A DNA stretch of 64,000 bases. It comes from a bacterium. Lineage in GTDB: Bacteria > Babelota > Babeliae > Babelales > RVW-14. Below, in pieces: positions 9,312-19,988 of the stretch (the first letter of the stretch is position 1; every line of letters starts with the position of its first letter). The translations under genes were made by a program, and so were the position numbers. Location: NCBI GenBank assembly GCA_016699045.1, contig CP064957.1, positions 372,001 through 436,000 of the forward strand, in the 5' to 3' direction. Under the pieces are notes generated by a model. The model ran no database searches, was not told the DNA's origin, and saw only the letters and a list, made by a program, of their open reading frames with translations.

Positions 9312-9341
9312 ATTATACTTTTTTTGAAAAACAATACGCAA
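9312..9341 (-). promoter_or_regulatory. Promoter for the ankyrin-repeat gene
   Basis: On the minus strand TTGCGT (9341-9336) and TATAAT (9317-9312) are separated by 18 bases, directly upstream of the ankyrin gene start at 9282. Confidence 0.55.
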
Positions 9342-9389
9342 GACTTCTTGCAAAGATGCACAAGTATGGCAGCAGGCCAAGCTGCTACA

Positions 9390-9418
9390 TTTACTCGTTC
9401 ATAAAAAGGTGCTAAAAT
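9390..9418 (+). promoter_or_regulatory. Promoter for alaS
   Basis: TTTACT (9390-9395) and TAAAAT (9413-9418) are separated by 17 bases, about 60 bases before the alaS start. The -10 fits well and the -35 is weaker. Confidence 0.45.
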
Positions 9419-9477
9419 AAGCCTAATCTCGCATTAAGAACGGTTAGATTTTTAACTTAACGAATGAGGCATAGAAT

Positions 9478-12088
9478 ATGAATTCCTCTCAAATTCGCAA
9501 AAAGTTTTTCGACTTTTTTCAAAAACACAAGCACACAGTCGTTGCAAGTTCCTCCCTCATTCCGGCCGAAGATCCTACGCTCCTTTTTACTAATGCGGGC
9601 ATGAATCAGTTTAAAGATGTTTTTTTAGGCAAAGAAAAACGCTCCTACAAACGTGCAACAAGTATCCAAAAATGCGTACGCGCCGGTGGTAAACACAACG
9701 ACCTTGATCAAGTTGGTTTTACCACACGCCATCTCACGTTTTTTGAAATGATGGGTAACTTTTCATTTGGCGACTATTTTAAAAAAGATGCCATGACGTT
9801 TGCGTGGGAGTTTTTAACCGTTGAAATGAAACTACCTAAAAAAGATCTTTATGTTTCTGTTTATGAAAAAGATGACGAATCATACAACATTTGGCATCAA
9901 GAACTTAATATTCCAGCAGATCATTTGGTCAAACTTGGCATGAAAGACAACTTTTGGGCAATGGGCGATACCGGACCATGCGGCCCCTGCACCGAAATTT
10001 ATTTAGATCGCGGTGCTAACGAAGGCTGTGGCTCTGCCGACTGCCGACCAAGCTGCGATTGCGCACGCTTCATTGAAATTTGGAATCTGGTATTTATGCA
10101 ATACAACCGCCAAGAAGATGGCAGCTTTCAAGAACTTGCGCAAACCGGCGTTGATACCGGCATGGGCCTTGAACGTTTGTGCATGGTAACACAAGGCGTG
10201 AACAGTGTTTTTGAAACCGATCAATTTGCAACATTAACCGCCAGCATTGAAAAGAGAACCGGTGTTTCATACAAAAACAGTTCAGAAAAAATGCGTGCCA
10301 ACTTTCACGTGATTGCCGACCACATTCGCTCATCATCGCTTTTAATTGCCGACGGTTGCGCGCCATCCAACGAAGGCCGTGGTTATGTGTTGCGTAAAAT
10401 TATCCGTCGTGCAGCACTGTTTGCTCAAAAAATTTCTGATGATAAAAAATTATTCTCCAATTTGGCGCTCGACTTTATTGCCAGCATGAGCGACATTTAT
10501 CCAGAATTGAAAAAAAATGAAAAGCTCATTTGCGCAGCTCTGGACAGCGAAATTGAACGTTTCGCACAAAACTTAATCAACGGCCAAGGCATTTTGCAAA
10601 GATATATTGAGCTCAACAAACAAGAAGGCGTTAAGGTAATTTCAGGCGACCAAGCTTTTAAATTGTACGATACCTACGGCTTTCCGCCAGAGCTCACGAT
10701 GCTGATCTGCCAAGAAGATGGCTTTACCGTCGACTTTGAAAACTTTGAAAAAGAGATGGCCAAACAAAAAGAACTTTCTGGCAAAAAAATGAAATCAGCA
10801 GGTTCTGAAACCATCTCGCTTGAAAACATGCCAACAAAATTTGTTGGGTACGAAGTTCTTGAAAATGAAAGTACCATCCAATTTGTCAGCGCAGCCGACG
10901 ATCATATCTGGTTGAGCACACAAGAATCACCATTTTACGTTGAATGCGGCGGTCAAGTTAACGACCACGGCCGCATCATCATCAACAAGCAAACATTTAA
11001 AGTTGTCGATCTTAAAAAAAGTGGCGAAACATTCAACCCCGCCATTTTAGTTAAAATTCCTGCAACTACGATTGACGGCGAGCCAGCAAAACAAATCAAC
11101 GTTGGTGACAAAGCGCATTCAATTGTTGAAGCAGCTGTTCGTCAAAGAACGGTCAAAAACCACACCGCTACGCACATGTTGCAAGCAGCTTTGCAAACTG
11201 TTTTGGGTGGGCACGTTAAACAAGCAGGCTCTGTCGTTAACGACCAATATTTGCGTTTTGACTATGCGCATCATCAAGCGATGACCAAACTTGAAATCAA
11301 GCAAGTTGAAGATATCGTGAATGAAAAAATCCAAGCTGATATCAAAACAAACATTATGTGGACGTCGCTCAAAGATGCACAAAGCAGAGGCGTGATTTCA
11401 TTTTTTGGTGAAAAATACAATCCAGAAAAAGTGCGTATTGTTGAAATTCCTGGCTTTTCTGCTGAGTTGTGCGGCGGTACACGCAAGCTCAACCGGCATT
11501 ATCGGCTGCTTTAAAATTGTGAGCGATACCGCACTGGCAACCGGCACTCGCCGTATTGTTGCCGTGACCGGCCCTGTCGCACTTGAAACGTTTCAAGAAA
11601 ATTTTGACGTTATCAAAAGCTTAAGCGAATTGTTTAAAGTTAAACAAGAGCAGGTTTATGATGCCGTTCAAAAACAACAAGCAACGTTGCAAGCAGCACA
11701 AACGCAGATCAAACAGCTCAAAAAGCAAATGTACAAAGCGTTTGTACCAAACTGGCAGAAAGATATTGAACTTGTTGGCAACGTACCATTTTTGTACCTT
11801 GAATTGGACGATGCATCAGCTGACGATATGAAAAATATCTGCCAAGACTTAAGTAAAGAAAAACCAGGCTTTTACTTGTTGCTTTCAAAAGCTCCTGGCC
11901 GCTTTACCTTCTTTGGGTTTGTCAGCAAAGAAAGCCCAGCTGCAGTTGATCTTAAAAAGTTTGCAGCATTTTTGCAAACAACGTTTAATCTCAAAGGCGG
12001 CGGTAATGAAACCTTCTTGCAAGGTGGCGGTACCGATGTGCCAAAAGAATTAAAACAACAAGTCAGCAACTGGCTTGAACAGCAATAA
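9478..12088 (+). pseudogene. alaS: Alanyl-tRNA synthetase gene with a two-base frameshift near codon 669
   Basis: Full-length alaS text is present in two frames. The first 9478-11514 segment holds the catalytic core (FTNAGMNQFKDVFLG, MGDTGPCGPCTEIY), the tRNA-recognition region and the editing-domain HxxxH motif (KNHTATHML). It breaks at the editing zinc motif: AELCGGT is followed by RKLNRHYRLL and a stop. From about 11485 another frame continues with ASSTGIIGCFKIVSD and then the C-Ala region to 12088. The expected CGGTHxxxTG is restored if two bases are added to the ACAC run at 11479-11483, so a dinucleotide-repeat contraction is likely. Since alaS is normally essential, a sequence error is more likely than a true pseudogene. 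Confidence 0.9.
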
Positions 12089-12102
12089 TTAGTATTAGTT
12101 TC

Positions 12103-12149
12103 AAGAAGAAGAAAGCCCCGCGTTTTGAATGCGGGGCTTTCTTCTTCTT
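12103..12149. terminator. Bidirectional terminator between alaS and the LRR gene
   Basis: A long hairpin pairs AAGAAGAAGAAAGCCCCGC with its complement around a nine-base loop. It lies between convergent genes and has A and T runs suited to both strands. Confidence 0.9.
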
Positions 12150-12163
12150 TGCTCACAAAATCT

Positions 12164-15100
12164 TTAATCGATTATTTTTTCTACTGGTATGCCTTGCTTG
12201 TCAAGCTCAGGACAAAACTTAAGGCCCTTAATTTTTTTCAATGATCTGAAAAAATTTATCCTTTTAAGTTGGGGCATAGGCCCCGTAAACTCTATGAATG
12301 CCATATCTAAAGAAAAATTAATATTCTGCATAATTGGGCATGCCGGTAAAGAAATTTCTTTGAGAGGCGCAGACAAATCAAAACTAATTTCTTTTAAATT
12401 CTCCAGAACACCACTAAATGTTATTGATTCAAGATTCCTAGTATTTTTTAAATTTATCTTAGTAAGTACAGGACATGCTGACAACTTAATAGTGTTTACT
12501 CTCGAACCCTCAAGTATAATCTCTTCTAGACTCTCCATAGTCTCATTAAATTTTACCACTTCAAGCTTGTCAGTATGGGCTAAATCTATTTTTTTAAGCT
12601 TAGGACATAATGAGAACTCAATAGTTTTTATTCCCGTCGCAAACATCTCGATTTCTTGAAGACTATCCATCTTGTCGCTAAATTTTATCGACTCAAGTCT
12701 TTGATTCAAACGTAAGTTAACAGTTTTTAACTGAGGACATAATGGGAACTCAATAGCTGTTATTCTCGTCCTAGACATATCGATTTTTTGAAGACTATCC
12801 ATTCTATCGCTAAATTTTATCACCTCAAGTTTTTGAGCGTCACGAAAATTGATAAAATCTAATTGAGGACACCTTGAAAGATCAATTTTTTTTATTCCTG
12901 AAGACATAAGATTAAGCTCCACAAGCCTTTCCATTATCTCAGAAAACTTTACAAATTCAAGATTCTCAGTACGCATTAAATGGATTTTTTTTAATTGAGG
13001 ACATTTCATAAACTCAATACTTTTTATTTTTGCAAAGCTCAGATCCACCTCTTCAAGAAATTCCATTATTGCAGAACATTTTATAGATTCAAGTTGCTTA
13101 TCCTCAAATGCGTTAATTCTTTTGAGCTGAGGACACATTGAGAGATCAAGTACTTTAATAGTACTTTCCTGATCCAGAAATAATGTTGATACATGTTGAA
13201 AAAACAGCAACAAAACAAAATCATTGTCATTTTTTAAAACTAAACTCTTAACCTCAGCCTTAATCGTTTCTTCAAAAAACGATTCTTCTTTTAATTTTAT
13301 AAGCGTAGTCATAATTTGTTGCACACTTGCCTTATCTTCCCACAGAAAAGAATGCAAAAGATTTTTAAGAATTAAAACAGCCCGATCTACAGAAATAGCC
13401 TTTTTTTCAAACATATCATGAACATTATTTAAAGCCTTAACTATTGAGTTTGTATCGCTAATACTTTCATTAAATAATTGATAGATAACGCTTATTGCTG
13501 AAAGATCTTTTGTTAAAGCCGCATCGAGCAGAAGCATCGATGGATTTATTGTTTTTTCTTGATCAGCCAAAAGTGTGGTTCTTGCTTTTTGAATATCCTC
13601 ATCTTTCAACCCAATAGAATCTTTTTGCGAAATTTGTAAATTCTGAATATCGATGTGCCCAACCAAAACTCTAACAGTAAAACCGAAAAGCTGCTCAGGC
13701 CCACTATTTACGACAACCTCAATATTTCCCAGAAGATCATTTCTTAATGAATCAATAGAAACATCAGCATAATCAACATCACAAGAATGCTCAGCATTGA
13801 GAACTGTACAAAACTTTTGCAAACAATCGGTTACCAATGTTTGAACACTTTCTTTAAATGCTTCTTCCTGTCCCGCAACCAAGACTGGCTCAGCCGCTGC
13901 CTCAAGACTAAAAATAGTTTTAAAAACACGTACAAAATTGAGCATGCCCGTATCAAGCTCATTATTATTTTCTGCATCAGCAGCAACAAATTTTTGACAA
14001 TACACAACGTCATGCCCAAGATCAGCAACAACCTTGTTCCAAGTACTTCTGATAATCTGGCTCCCCGCGTTAGCTTTATCTGGCGGTTGAACAGCGTAAA
14101 ATGCTTGGAGATTGGGAATATATGCAGCATTTTTACCATTCATATGCGCATCAAGTGATGCCATATTAAACATCATCAATTCTCGATTATAAAACATAAA
14201 ATTGATAATATGCCGCACGGTAGTTTCAACACAATCAGCAAAGGTTGTATTACTGAATGTATTAGTGCTTCTTTGATACATTTGCGCATTACCATTTGAA
14301 ATAGGGGTTGTGCCATTTTTGTACGGTATAGCTCTAGTAAAAACATCTCGATTTGCAATAATCCACAAGTCATCCAAACTGCCTTGATCAATCCGTTCAA
14401 GAGCTGGCATAATATCTTCTTTTTCAAGCAAGCCATTAATTTGATCGATCTTACTTTTATCAACAATATTTTCGTTCAACCCACTGAGCAACGCTTTTAT
14501 ATCATTTTGGTCAGCAAACTTATGACAAAAAAATGCAGTAATTATTTGCTCAACAAAATAATAAGGATAAAAAACAGAACCATTACTGACTTTAAGAGAA
14601 ACTTCTGCTTTGATAACTTTGGCAATATTCAGTAAAAGGTCATACAACGGAGTTTCTGAGTTTTTTTTCAAAAACTTATTCTTTGGAAATGCGTCTGCAA
14701 CCACCACTTTCTGATTTGTTATCGACAAAATATTATCAATTTCTGATGGTAGATTTTCATTCGTTTCTAGCCATTTTCGAACGGCATAAGAAAAATTGAG
14801 CAAAGCAGCAACATGGGCTACCGTACAATATTTTCCAAAATTAGCAGAATATCCTGTTTCAGTCGTCAGTTGCCCAGCCGGCGATGGAAACAAAATTTTA
14901 ATAATTTCTAGCACTGGATCATTTGCCGGCACCTTATCTTTAATATAAACCCGTTTGCCATCAGCATCATGCGCCGCCTCAACATTATAAAAACGCAGAT
15001 TTTCAATGATGCCGCACGACAATGCAGTCGACCCAAAAATGGGCGAATAGTACTCATAGCCTGGTTTAAAACACTGATTAACATTTTTGAAAGCTCGCGG

Positions 15101-15187
15101 TGAAAGGCCAGTCGCATGCAGCGCAACTTGAGAAACAAGACAGAAAAGAACGGCCAACAGAACATACGCACGTCGCAATAGCTTCAT
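12164..15187 (-). CDS. Large exported protein with C-terminal leucine-rich repeats
   Basis: This 1007-residue protein begins with a signal peptide (MKLLRRAYVLLAVLFCLVSQVALHA). GGAGAGGA before the ATG at 15187 decides the start. The first 650 residues are helical and unrecognised, with a segment TTVRHIINFMFYNRELMMFN near residue 320. From about residue 680 there is an array of about seven units of 44 residues. Each begins CPQLKxI, and each unit contains two LRR-like turns (LESIKFS...MDSLQEI, then IKTIEFSL). LRRs bind proteins, so an exported host-interaction protein is inferred. It follows the lipase-like gene on the same strand. Confidence 0.8.
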   Translation of the reverse strand: MKLLRRAYVLLAVLFCLVSQVALHATGLSPRAFKNVNQCFKPGYEYYSPIFGSTALSCGIIENLRFYNVEAAHDADGKRVYIKDKVPANDPVLEIIKILFPSPAGQLTTETGYSANFGKYCTVAHVAALLNFSYAVRKWLETNENLPSEIDNILSITNQKVVVADAFPKNKFLKKNSETPLYDLLLNIAKVIKAEVSLKVSNGSVFYPYYFVEQIITAFFCHKFADQNDIKALLSGLNENIVDKSKIDQINGLLEKEDIMPALERIDQGSLDDLWIIANRDVFTRAIPYKNGTTPISNGNAQMYQRSTNTFSNTTFADCVETTVRHIINFMFYNRELMMFNMASLDAHMNGKNAAYIPNLQAFYAVQPPDKANAGSQIIRSTWNKVVADLGHDVVYCQKFVAADAENNNELDTGMLNFVRVFKTIFSLEAAAEPVLVAGQEEAFKESVQTLVTDCLQKFCTVLNAEHSCDVDYADVSIDSLRNDLLGNIEVVVNSGPEQLFGFTVRVLVGHIDIQNLQISQKDSIGLKDEDIQKARTTLLADQEKTINPSMLLLDAALTKDLSAISVIYQLFNESISDTNSIVKALNNVHDMFEKKAISVDRAVLILKNLLHSFLWEDKASVQQIMTTLIKLKEESFFEETIKAEVKSLVLKNDNDFVLLLFFQHVSTLFLDQESTIKVLDLSMCPQLKRINAFEDKQLESIKCSAIMEFLEEVDLSFAKIKSIEFMKCPQLKKIHLMRTENLEFVKFSEIMERLVELNLMSSGIKKIDLSRCPQLDFINFRDAQKLEVIKFSDRMDSLQKIDMSRTRITAIEFPLCPQLKTVNLRLNQRLESIKFSDKMDSLQEIEMFATGIKTIEFSLCPKLKKIDLAHTDKLEVVKFNETMESLEEIILEGSRVNTIKLSACPVLTKINLKNTRNLESITFSGVLENLKEISFDLSAPLKEISLPACPIMQNINFSLDMAFIEFTGPMPQLKRINFFRSLKKIKGLKFCPELDKQGIPVEKIID

Positions 15188-15295
15188 ACAAATCCTCTCC
15201 AAAAATTTCTGAACCGAAGAATCTTGGGAAGTAGCATAAGAAATCATGCTGATTGAAAGCAAGAATTTGATTACAACCCGATTTTAACAGCGCTA

Positions 15296-16690
15296 TCAGG
15301 TAACCTTTTGAAAAGCCAACTCTAACTGAAACCGCAACTCTGCCCAATCGCTTTTGGCAGCTCTAAAATGATCTCGAATATTTTTCATGGTATTGAAAGA
15401 AAAAGCATAATCAGCCACCGCTTTTTTATGCACGCCATCAAAGCATGAAAAGAACACCTGGTCTTTGATATTTGAAATATTCAATGATACATCGCACGCC
15501 TGCTCACACTTGTGCAGCGCTTGCAGCACCAGCGGCGTAAAAACAACAATCGGCAATGGATCGAAAAACGTTTCGCGCTTTTCCCAATCTGCATACCAAA
15601 AGTCTGCATGCGTTGGATCGTACGGGTAAGCAGAAAAAAGACTGCCACCACGTAACGCTGCCCAGATATTGAAATTTTTGGTAGAAAAAACAGGCTCGGC
15701 ATTAACATCGCGCTCAACCATAATGCGCGCCTGCATAATCCTATTTTGTGAACTTTCCAAAAACGGTGCTCGCATACACTGCCGACTTCTACGCCCACGC
15801 GTTGAAACAAAATCGGCCGCTTGAATGCTATCGTTGTCAGAATAAAGATTAAACACTTTGCCAAAAAATGGCGAAAAGAAAAACGGCTCGGTCTCATCTT
15901 GAATTGGCGTACCATAAATAATTAACTCATCAACATGCAGTTTTTTATTAGTTGGACGCGTGTACAACTCTTTATGCTTTTTATCTTTTTTTATCGTTTC
16001 TAAATTATCGAAAAGTTCAAGATAGTCTTTGAGCAAATCATGATCAACGCTTGCTTTTTTCTTGTGCAAAATGGTATAAATACCGGCCAAATTGGCACAA
16101 ACATTACCGCCGTGGCTATGCGCAATAAGACGCACTTTTGGTTTAACGCCCCGATCATGATATGTTTTTAGTAAGTTACTGAGTTCGTTATAAAACCGCA
16201 CCGCTTCAAGACGGCGCTCTGCTTGACTTAACAACCCATTCCAACCAAACGTAAAAAATGTTTCATTTATTGCCGGGTTAACATGCTGCGCAAAAGCGCG
16301 ATACGCGCTGACAATAGGCACCACAATTGATTTATTATCTGCCAAGTTGATTGAGCAATCAACTTTACACAAACCACGCTGTCCCATAAATCGCCCAGAA
16401 TATAGCGACTCACTTGCACGCAATTGTTTTTGCAGCGAGCGATACCAAGAATGTTTAGTATTGTCATTTAATAAACGAAAAAAACTGATCAAACTTAACG
16501 CCGACCCATACGTCCCATGCACAAAAATAGTAAGCCATTCTTCTTGCTCAGCGCGGTCAAGCATCGGAAACGCTTGCATAAAAAATGATTGTTGAATATC
16601 AACAAACGGTACCGAAACACTTTTAGCATCTAAAAAAAAAGAGGCGCTGGAAAGAATCATTACAAGCCAAAGCTTAAGCAGTTTATTCAT
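15296..16690 (-). CDS. Exported alpha/beta-hydrolase (lipase-like)
   Basis: After a signal peptide (LLKLWLVMILSSASFFLDA) the sequence shows LTIFVHGTYGSA, typical of the oxyanion-hole loop. VRLIAHSHGGNVCANLAG near residue 210 has the nucleophile-elbow form G/A-H-S-H-G-G. LIIYGTPIQDE follows, as in lipases and acyl-glycerol hydrolases. The catalytic Asp and His cannot be assigned with confidence from sequence alone. Substrate is unknown. A strong promoter lies at 16759-16787 and the ATG at 16690 is preferred over an upstream in-frame start. A second exported hydrolase occurs at 42768-43847. Confidence 0.78.
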   Translation of the reverse strand: MNKLLKLWLVMILSSASFFLDAKSVSVPFVDIQQSFFMQAFPMLDRAEQEEWLTIFVHGTYGSALSLISFFRLLNDNTKHSWYRSLQKQLRASESLYSGRFMGQRGLCKVDCSINLADNKSIVVPIVSAYRAFAQHVNPAINETFFTFGWNGLLSQAERRLEAVRFYNELSNLLKTYHDRGVKPKVRLIAHSHGGNVCANLAGIYTILHKKKASVDHDLLKDYLELFDNLETIKKDKKHKELYTRPTNKKLHVDELIIYGTPIQDETEPFFFSPFFGKVFNLYSDNDSIQAADFVSTRGRRSRQCMRAPFLESSQNRIMQARIMVERDVNAEPVFSTKNFNIWAALRGGSLFSAYPYDPTHADFWYADWEKRETFFDPLPIVVFTPLVLQALHKCEQACDVSLNISNIKDQVFFSCFDGVHKKAVADYAFSFNTMKNIRDHFRAAKSDWAELRFQLELAFQKVT

Positions 16691-16758
16691 AGTTTTTCTT
16701 TGATGTAAAAAATGCAACAATATAGATTTATAAAGCATTATTTGCTAGCTCGGCCCAG

Positions 16759-16787
16759 ATTATAGCACACGCTTTCTTGAGAAACAA
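16759..16787 (-). promoter_or_regulatory. Sigma-70-type promoter for the lipase-like gene
   Basis: On the minus strand TTGTTT (16787-16782) and a perfect TATAAT (16764-16759) are 17 bases apart, between the PBP stop and the hydrolase start. Confidence 0.65.
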
Positions 16788-16809
16788 ATATAAAGAATAA
16801 CTGCTTATT

Positions 16810-18699
16810 TTATTGCAAAATAGTGACCACCGCAGGATCATCAAGTGTCGTTTTTTTGCCTGATAACCAATTGATAGCAACCGGTGTGAGATCGGGATCG
16901 TAATAAAAATTTTTCTTGGTGCAGGGCACTTGTTTTGCAAAGTTAAGCCAAATTGGAAAAGCGGTAGAGCTTGCGTACACATACCGACCCATCGGCTTAT
17001 TGTCATCACGGCCCACATACACCGCCATGGTATATTCTGGCGTTGAACCGACAAACCACGTTGACATGGCCTCGTTGGTTGAACCAGTTTTACCGATCGC
17101 TTCGCTCTGCAACCACCCTTTTTTTTCATACATCGGTTTAGCAAAAACCAAACGGTACGTCAGCGCTTTAACCATTTTTGAATTTGTTTTGGTATCCAGC
17201 ACACGATGCTGAATTGGTTCATGCTCCCACATTTTACGACCCCACTCATCTTTAACCCATTCAATCAGATGCGGCTTTACATAAACACCATTGTTGGCAA
17301 ACACATTAAAAGCAGCCACATTTTCTTCAACCGAACCGTGCGCGGTTCCAAGCGCCAACGATGGGTATGGCGTCAGATCGCGCGTAATCCCAAAACGCTG
17401 CGCCCATGCGGCAACTTTAGGCGCACCAATCTGCATCAACAATTTAATGGCGATAATATTGTTTGAAAGCGAAAGTGCACGCACCAGCGTCATAGAACCT
17501 TCATATTTACGATTCCAATTGCGCGGTTGCCATTTTTTTCCTTGATCAGAAACAAGCTCAATCGGTTCATCAATAAAAACATTATCCATCTCAAAGCCAG
17601 ACGTCATTGCCAACGAATATAAAATTGGTTTGAATGAAGAACCAAGTTGTCGATACGCTTGAAAAGCACGGTTGAATTGTGATTTTTTAAAATCATACCC
17701 GCCAATGAGTGCTTTAATACCACCCGTTTGAGCGTGCATGCACAGCATACCACCATTTAATATTTCGCCCATTTCGTCACGCATTTTTTTTATTTTTGGT
17801 GCAAACGCATTTTCTGCCGCTTGCTGCATGTCGGTATTAATCGTCGTTTTAATACGTAAGCCTTTTGAATATAAAACTTCCTTACCCCATTTATTTTCAG
17901 CCCACGCACGAATCCATTCTTGAATATACAAACGCATTGGATTGCCGGGAATATAATCTTCAACCACCAATGGTTTTTCTCGTGCCACCTCACAATCTTG
18001 CTTTTCAATAAAGCCAAGGTTGTACATGCTGCGCAGCACGACATTGCGCCGCTTGCGCGCGGTCAACGGAGCATTGAGCGGGGAATAAAAACGCGCTGAC
18101 TTTGCAACAGCTGCCAACATAGCCGCTTCATCAGTATCAACCTGCTCAACTGCCTTATTCCAAAAACGTTTACACGCTGCTTGAACACCATAAATGCCGC
18201 GCCCAAAATACATATTATTTAAATATAATTCTAAAATTTGCTGTTTACTCAATTGCCGCTCAAGCTGCAAGGCAACAAACAATTCTTTAATTTTTCGTAG
18301 CCAGGTTCGCTCATGCGAAAGATATAACAAGCGCGCTACTTGCTGCGTGATGGTACTGGCACCTTGAACCACGCGACCGTGATACACATTCACCAGCGCT
18401 GAGCGCACAATGCCTTTGATTGAAAAACCGCAATGATTGAAAAATTGGTGGTCTTCAGCAGCCACAAACGCGTTCACCACCACCGCTGGAATTTGATTGA
18501 ACGAAACAAGCTCGCGCCGATCTAGTTCAAAGCGCGCCAACTCATTACCGTGGTCATCCAAAACAACTGACGGACACACTTTTTCTTGACGCTCTAGGGC
18601 AGTACAATCGACCCAATTATTTTCAAGAAAAAATAAGCCAACACCAAAAAATAAACTTGCCGATAGAAAAAAAGTTACAAAAATTATTCGAAAAATCAT
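16810..18699 (-). CDS. mrcA: Class A penicillin-binding protein (bifunctional glycosyltransferase/transpeptidase)
   Basis: The enzyme polymerises lipid II and cross-links peptidoglycan on the periplasmic face. One N-terminal membrane helix (residues 1-25) is followed by the GT51 domain with FVAAEDHQFFNH (catalytic Glu near 82), QGASTITQQVARLLYL and LELYLNNMYFGRGIYG. The transpeptidase domain has SSFKPILY (catalytic Ser and Lys near 358), SNN in ALSLSNNIIAIKLL and KTGSTNEAMSTWF near 560. Length of 629 is short for PBP1A, consistent with a minimal form. Its ATG overlaps the stop of the upstream WD40-like gene (ATGA), implying translational coupling. Confidence 0.95.
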   Translation of the reverse strand: MIFRIIFVTFFLSASLFFGVGLFFLENNWVDCTALERQEKVCPSVVLDDHGNELARFELDRRELVSFNQIPAVVVNAFVAAEDHQFFNHCGFSIKGIVRSALVNVYHGRVVQGASTITQQVARLLYLSHERTWLRKIKELFVALQLERQLSKQQILELYLNNMYFGRGIYGVQAACKRFWNKAVEQVDTDEAAMLAAVAKSARFYSPLNAPLTARKRRNVVLRSMYNLGFIEKQDCEVAREKPLVVEDYIPGNPMRLYIQEWIRAWAENKWGKEVLYSKGLRIKTTINTDMQQAAENAFAPKIKKMRDEMGEILNGGMLCMHAQTGGIKALIGGYDFKKSQFNRAFQAYRQLGSSFKPILYSLAMTSGFEMDNVFIDEPIELVSDQGKKWQPRNWNRKYEGSMTLVRALSLSNNIIAIKLLMQIGAPKVAAWAQRFGITRDLTPYPSLALGTAHGSVEENVAAFNVFANNGVYVKPHLIEWVKDEWGRKMWEHEPIQHRVLDTKTNSKMVKALTYRLVFAKPMYEKKGWLQSEAIGKTGSTNEAMSTWFVGSTPEYTMAVYVGRDDNKPMGRYVYASSTAFPIWLNFAKQVPCTKKNFYYDPDLTPVAINWLSGKKTTLDDPAVVTILQ

Positions 18700-19967
18700 A
18701 GATCGTTGCTCGGCACTGCCGACCCATCAAGCAACAGTTGATAATCATCCGTCATCGAATAATGATAACGCGGCATCACACCCGTTCTCTGCCGCTGCTG
18801 CACCATTGAAAAAAAGTTTGTTGGCTTAAACGTGAGCGTTATCAATTCAAAGTTCCTTTGAGATCTCAAGAAAGTCAATTTTTTCACACCACCGTTAAGA
18901 GTAACAAAATGCCAACATGAAATCCCAGAAAAGGCGACTCCCGCTGGCAACGATATCGTACAGGCATTCTTGGGATTAGCTCGAGACGCAATGACAAGCT
19001 CTGAACGATAACCTCTTTTCCCATCATCACCGCGAAATGCCATCATGATCAAGTTTGGCTCATCAAAAAAATCCATATAATAAAAGCACCTTCTGCAAGG
19101 GTTGAGAAGATGACGAATAAACTCTCTGTCACTACGAGAGTCCAGTGAGTCATACAGCAAATCGGTCAGAAAGCTCGCCTTGCTATTGCGTAATATAAAG
19201 TATGGCGCAAGAGAAGAAACAGGTCCCATGTTAGTTTCGTTCGGTGCAAATCGTGGCCCCTCAAAAAACCGTAGCATCATTGTTGGACTATGAGCAGAGG
19301 TTTGCGATCCGACAACAAAGCACAAGTCTGAAAAAGATTTTTTAAAAGAAAAATGACGCACGCCCTTGGGAACGTACGTAGAAAATGCACATTGCTTGTC
19401 AATCAAATCTTTGAGATCATTCCTGGTAAAACTACCGTGCTGTTGTATGTGGCTTGCCGCTTGAAGATCCCATACAAAAACATGCCCACTTTGATAAGCC
19501 AACCCAATAGTGCGACTATCAGAAGAAAAATCGACACTTGGTAAGCCCAAAAAATCACTCTTAAAAAAGTATACAATTTCATACGCCTTGGTCTTATCAT
19601 TATACTGACAAAGCACCGTAGAGACGTCATCATCAAAAGAACCGAAAAGACAGACTAAATAGCGTCCATCTGGAGAGAATTTAAGTTTCTCAGCACGACA
19701 ATTCCTGGACGGCATCGTTATTTCATACGGACATCGAGTTCCCGTTTCTGCGTCAAAAAAGAGCACTTGACCAGTATCAGTTCCCATGGCAAAAATCGTA
19801 TTATTATCTGGCGAGGCTGAAAGCGCAGCACACCAGATAGCCTCATCTTCATCGCCCTGCAGATTAAGCTTCACCCACGACATTTCAACCGAAAACGAAT
19901 GCAACGATGTATGTAATGCAAAACCGGTCAACATCAACATACACACGATTATTTTTTGTATCGACAT
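18696..19967 (-). CDS. Exported WD40-like beta-propeller protein
   Basis: A signal peptide (residues 1-24, ending near LHSFS) precedes repeats recognisable as WD40-like blades: NTIFAMGTDTGQVLFFDAETG, LKFSPDGRYLVCLFG, VDFSSDSRTIGLAYQSGHVFVWDLQAA. The C-terminal half is less regular. Such propellers scaffold protein interactions. The gene sits between the giant secreted protein at 19989 and the PBP gene, which it overlaps by four bases, so it belongs to the same transcript. A function outside the cytoplasm is inferred from the signal peptide. Confidence 0.75.
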   Translation of the reverse strand: MSIQKIIVCMLMLTGFALHTSLHSFSVEMSWVKLNLQGDEDEAIWCAALSASPDNNTIFAMGTDTGQVLFFDAETGTRCPYEITMPSRNCRAEKLKFSPDGRYLVCLFGSFDDDVSTVLCQYNDKTKAYEIVYFFKSDFLGLPSVDFSSDSRTIGLAYQSGHVFVWDLQAASHIQQHGSFTRNDLKDLIDKQCAFSTYVPKGVRHFSFKKSFSDLCFVVGSQTSAHSPTMMLRFFEGPRFAPNETNMGPVSSLAPYFILRNSKASFLTDLLYDSLDSRSDREFIRHLLNPCRRCFYYMDFFDEPNLIMMAFRGDDGKRGYRSELVIASRANPKNACTISLPAGVAFSGISCWHFVTLNGGVKKLTFLRSQRNFELITLTFKPTNFFSMVQQRQRTGVMPRYHYSMTDDYQLLLDGSAVPSNDL

Positions 19968-19988
19968 GTTGTTTTTTCTCTCGTTTTT

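Noticed and set aside
11470..11490. Programmed frameshift in alaS
   Set aside because: No slippery heptamer or downstream structure is evident; loss of an AC unit explains it more simply.
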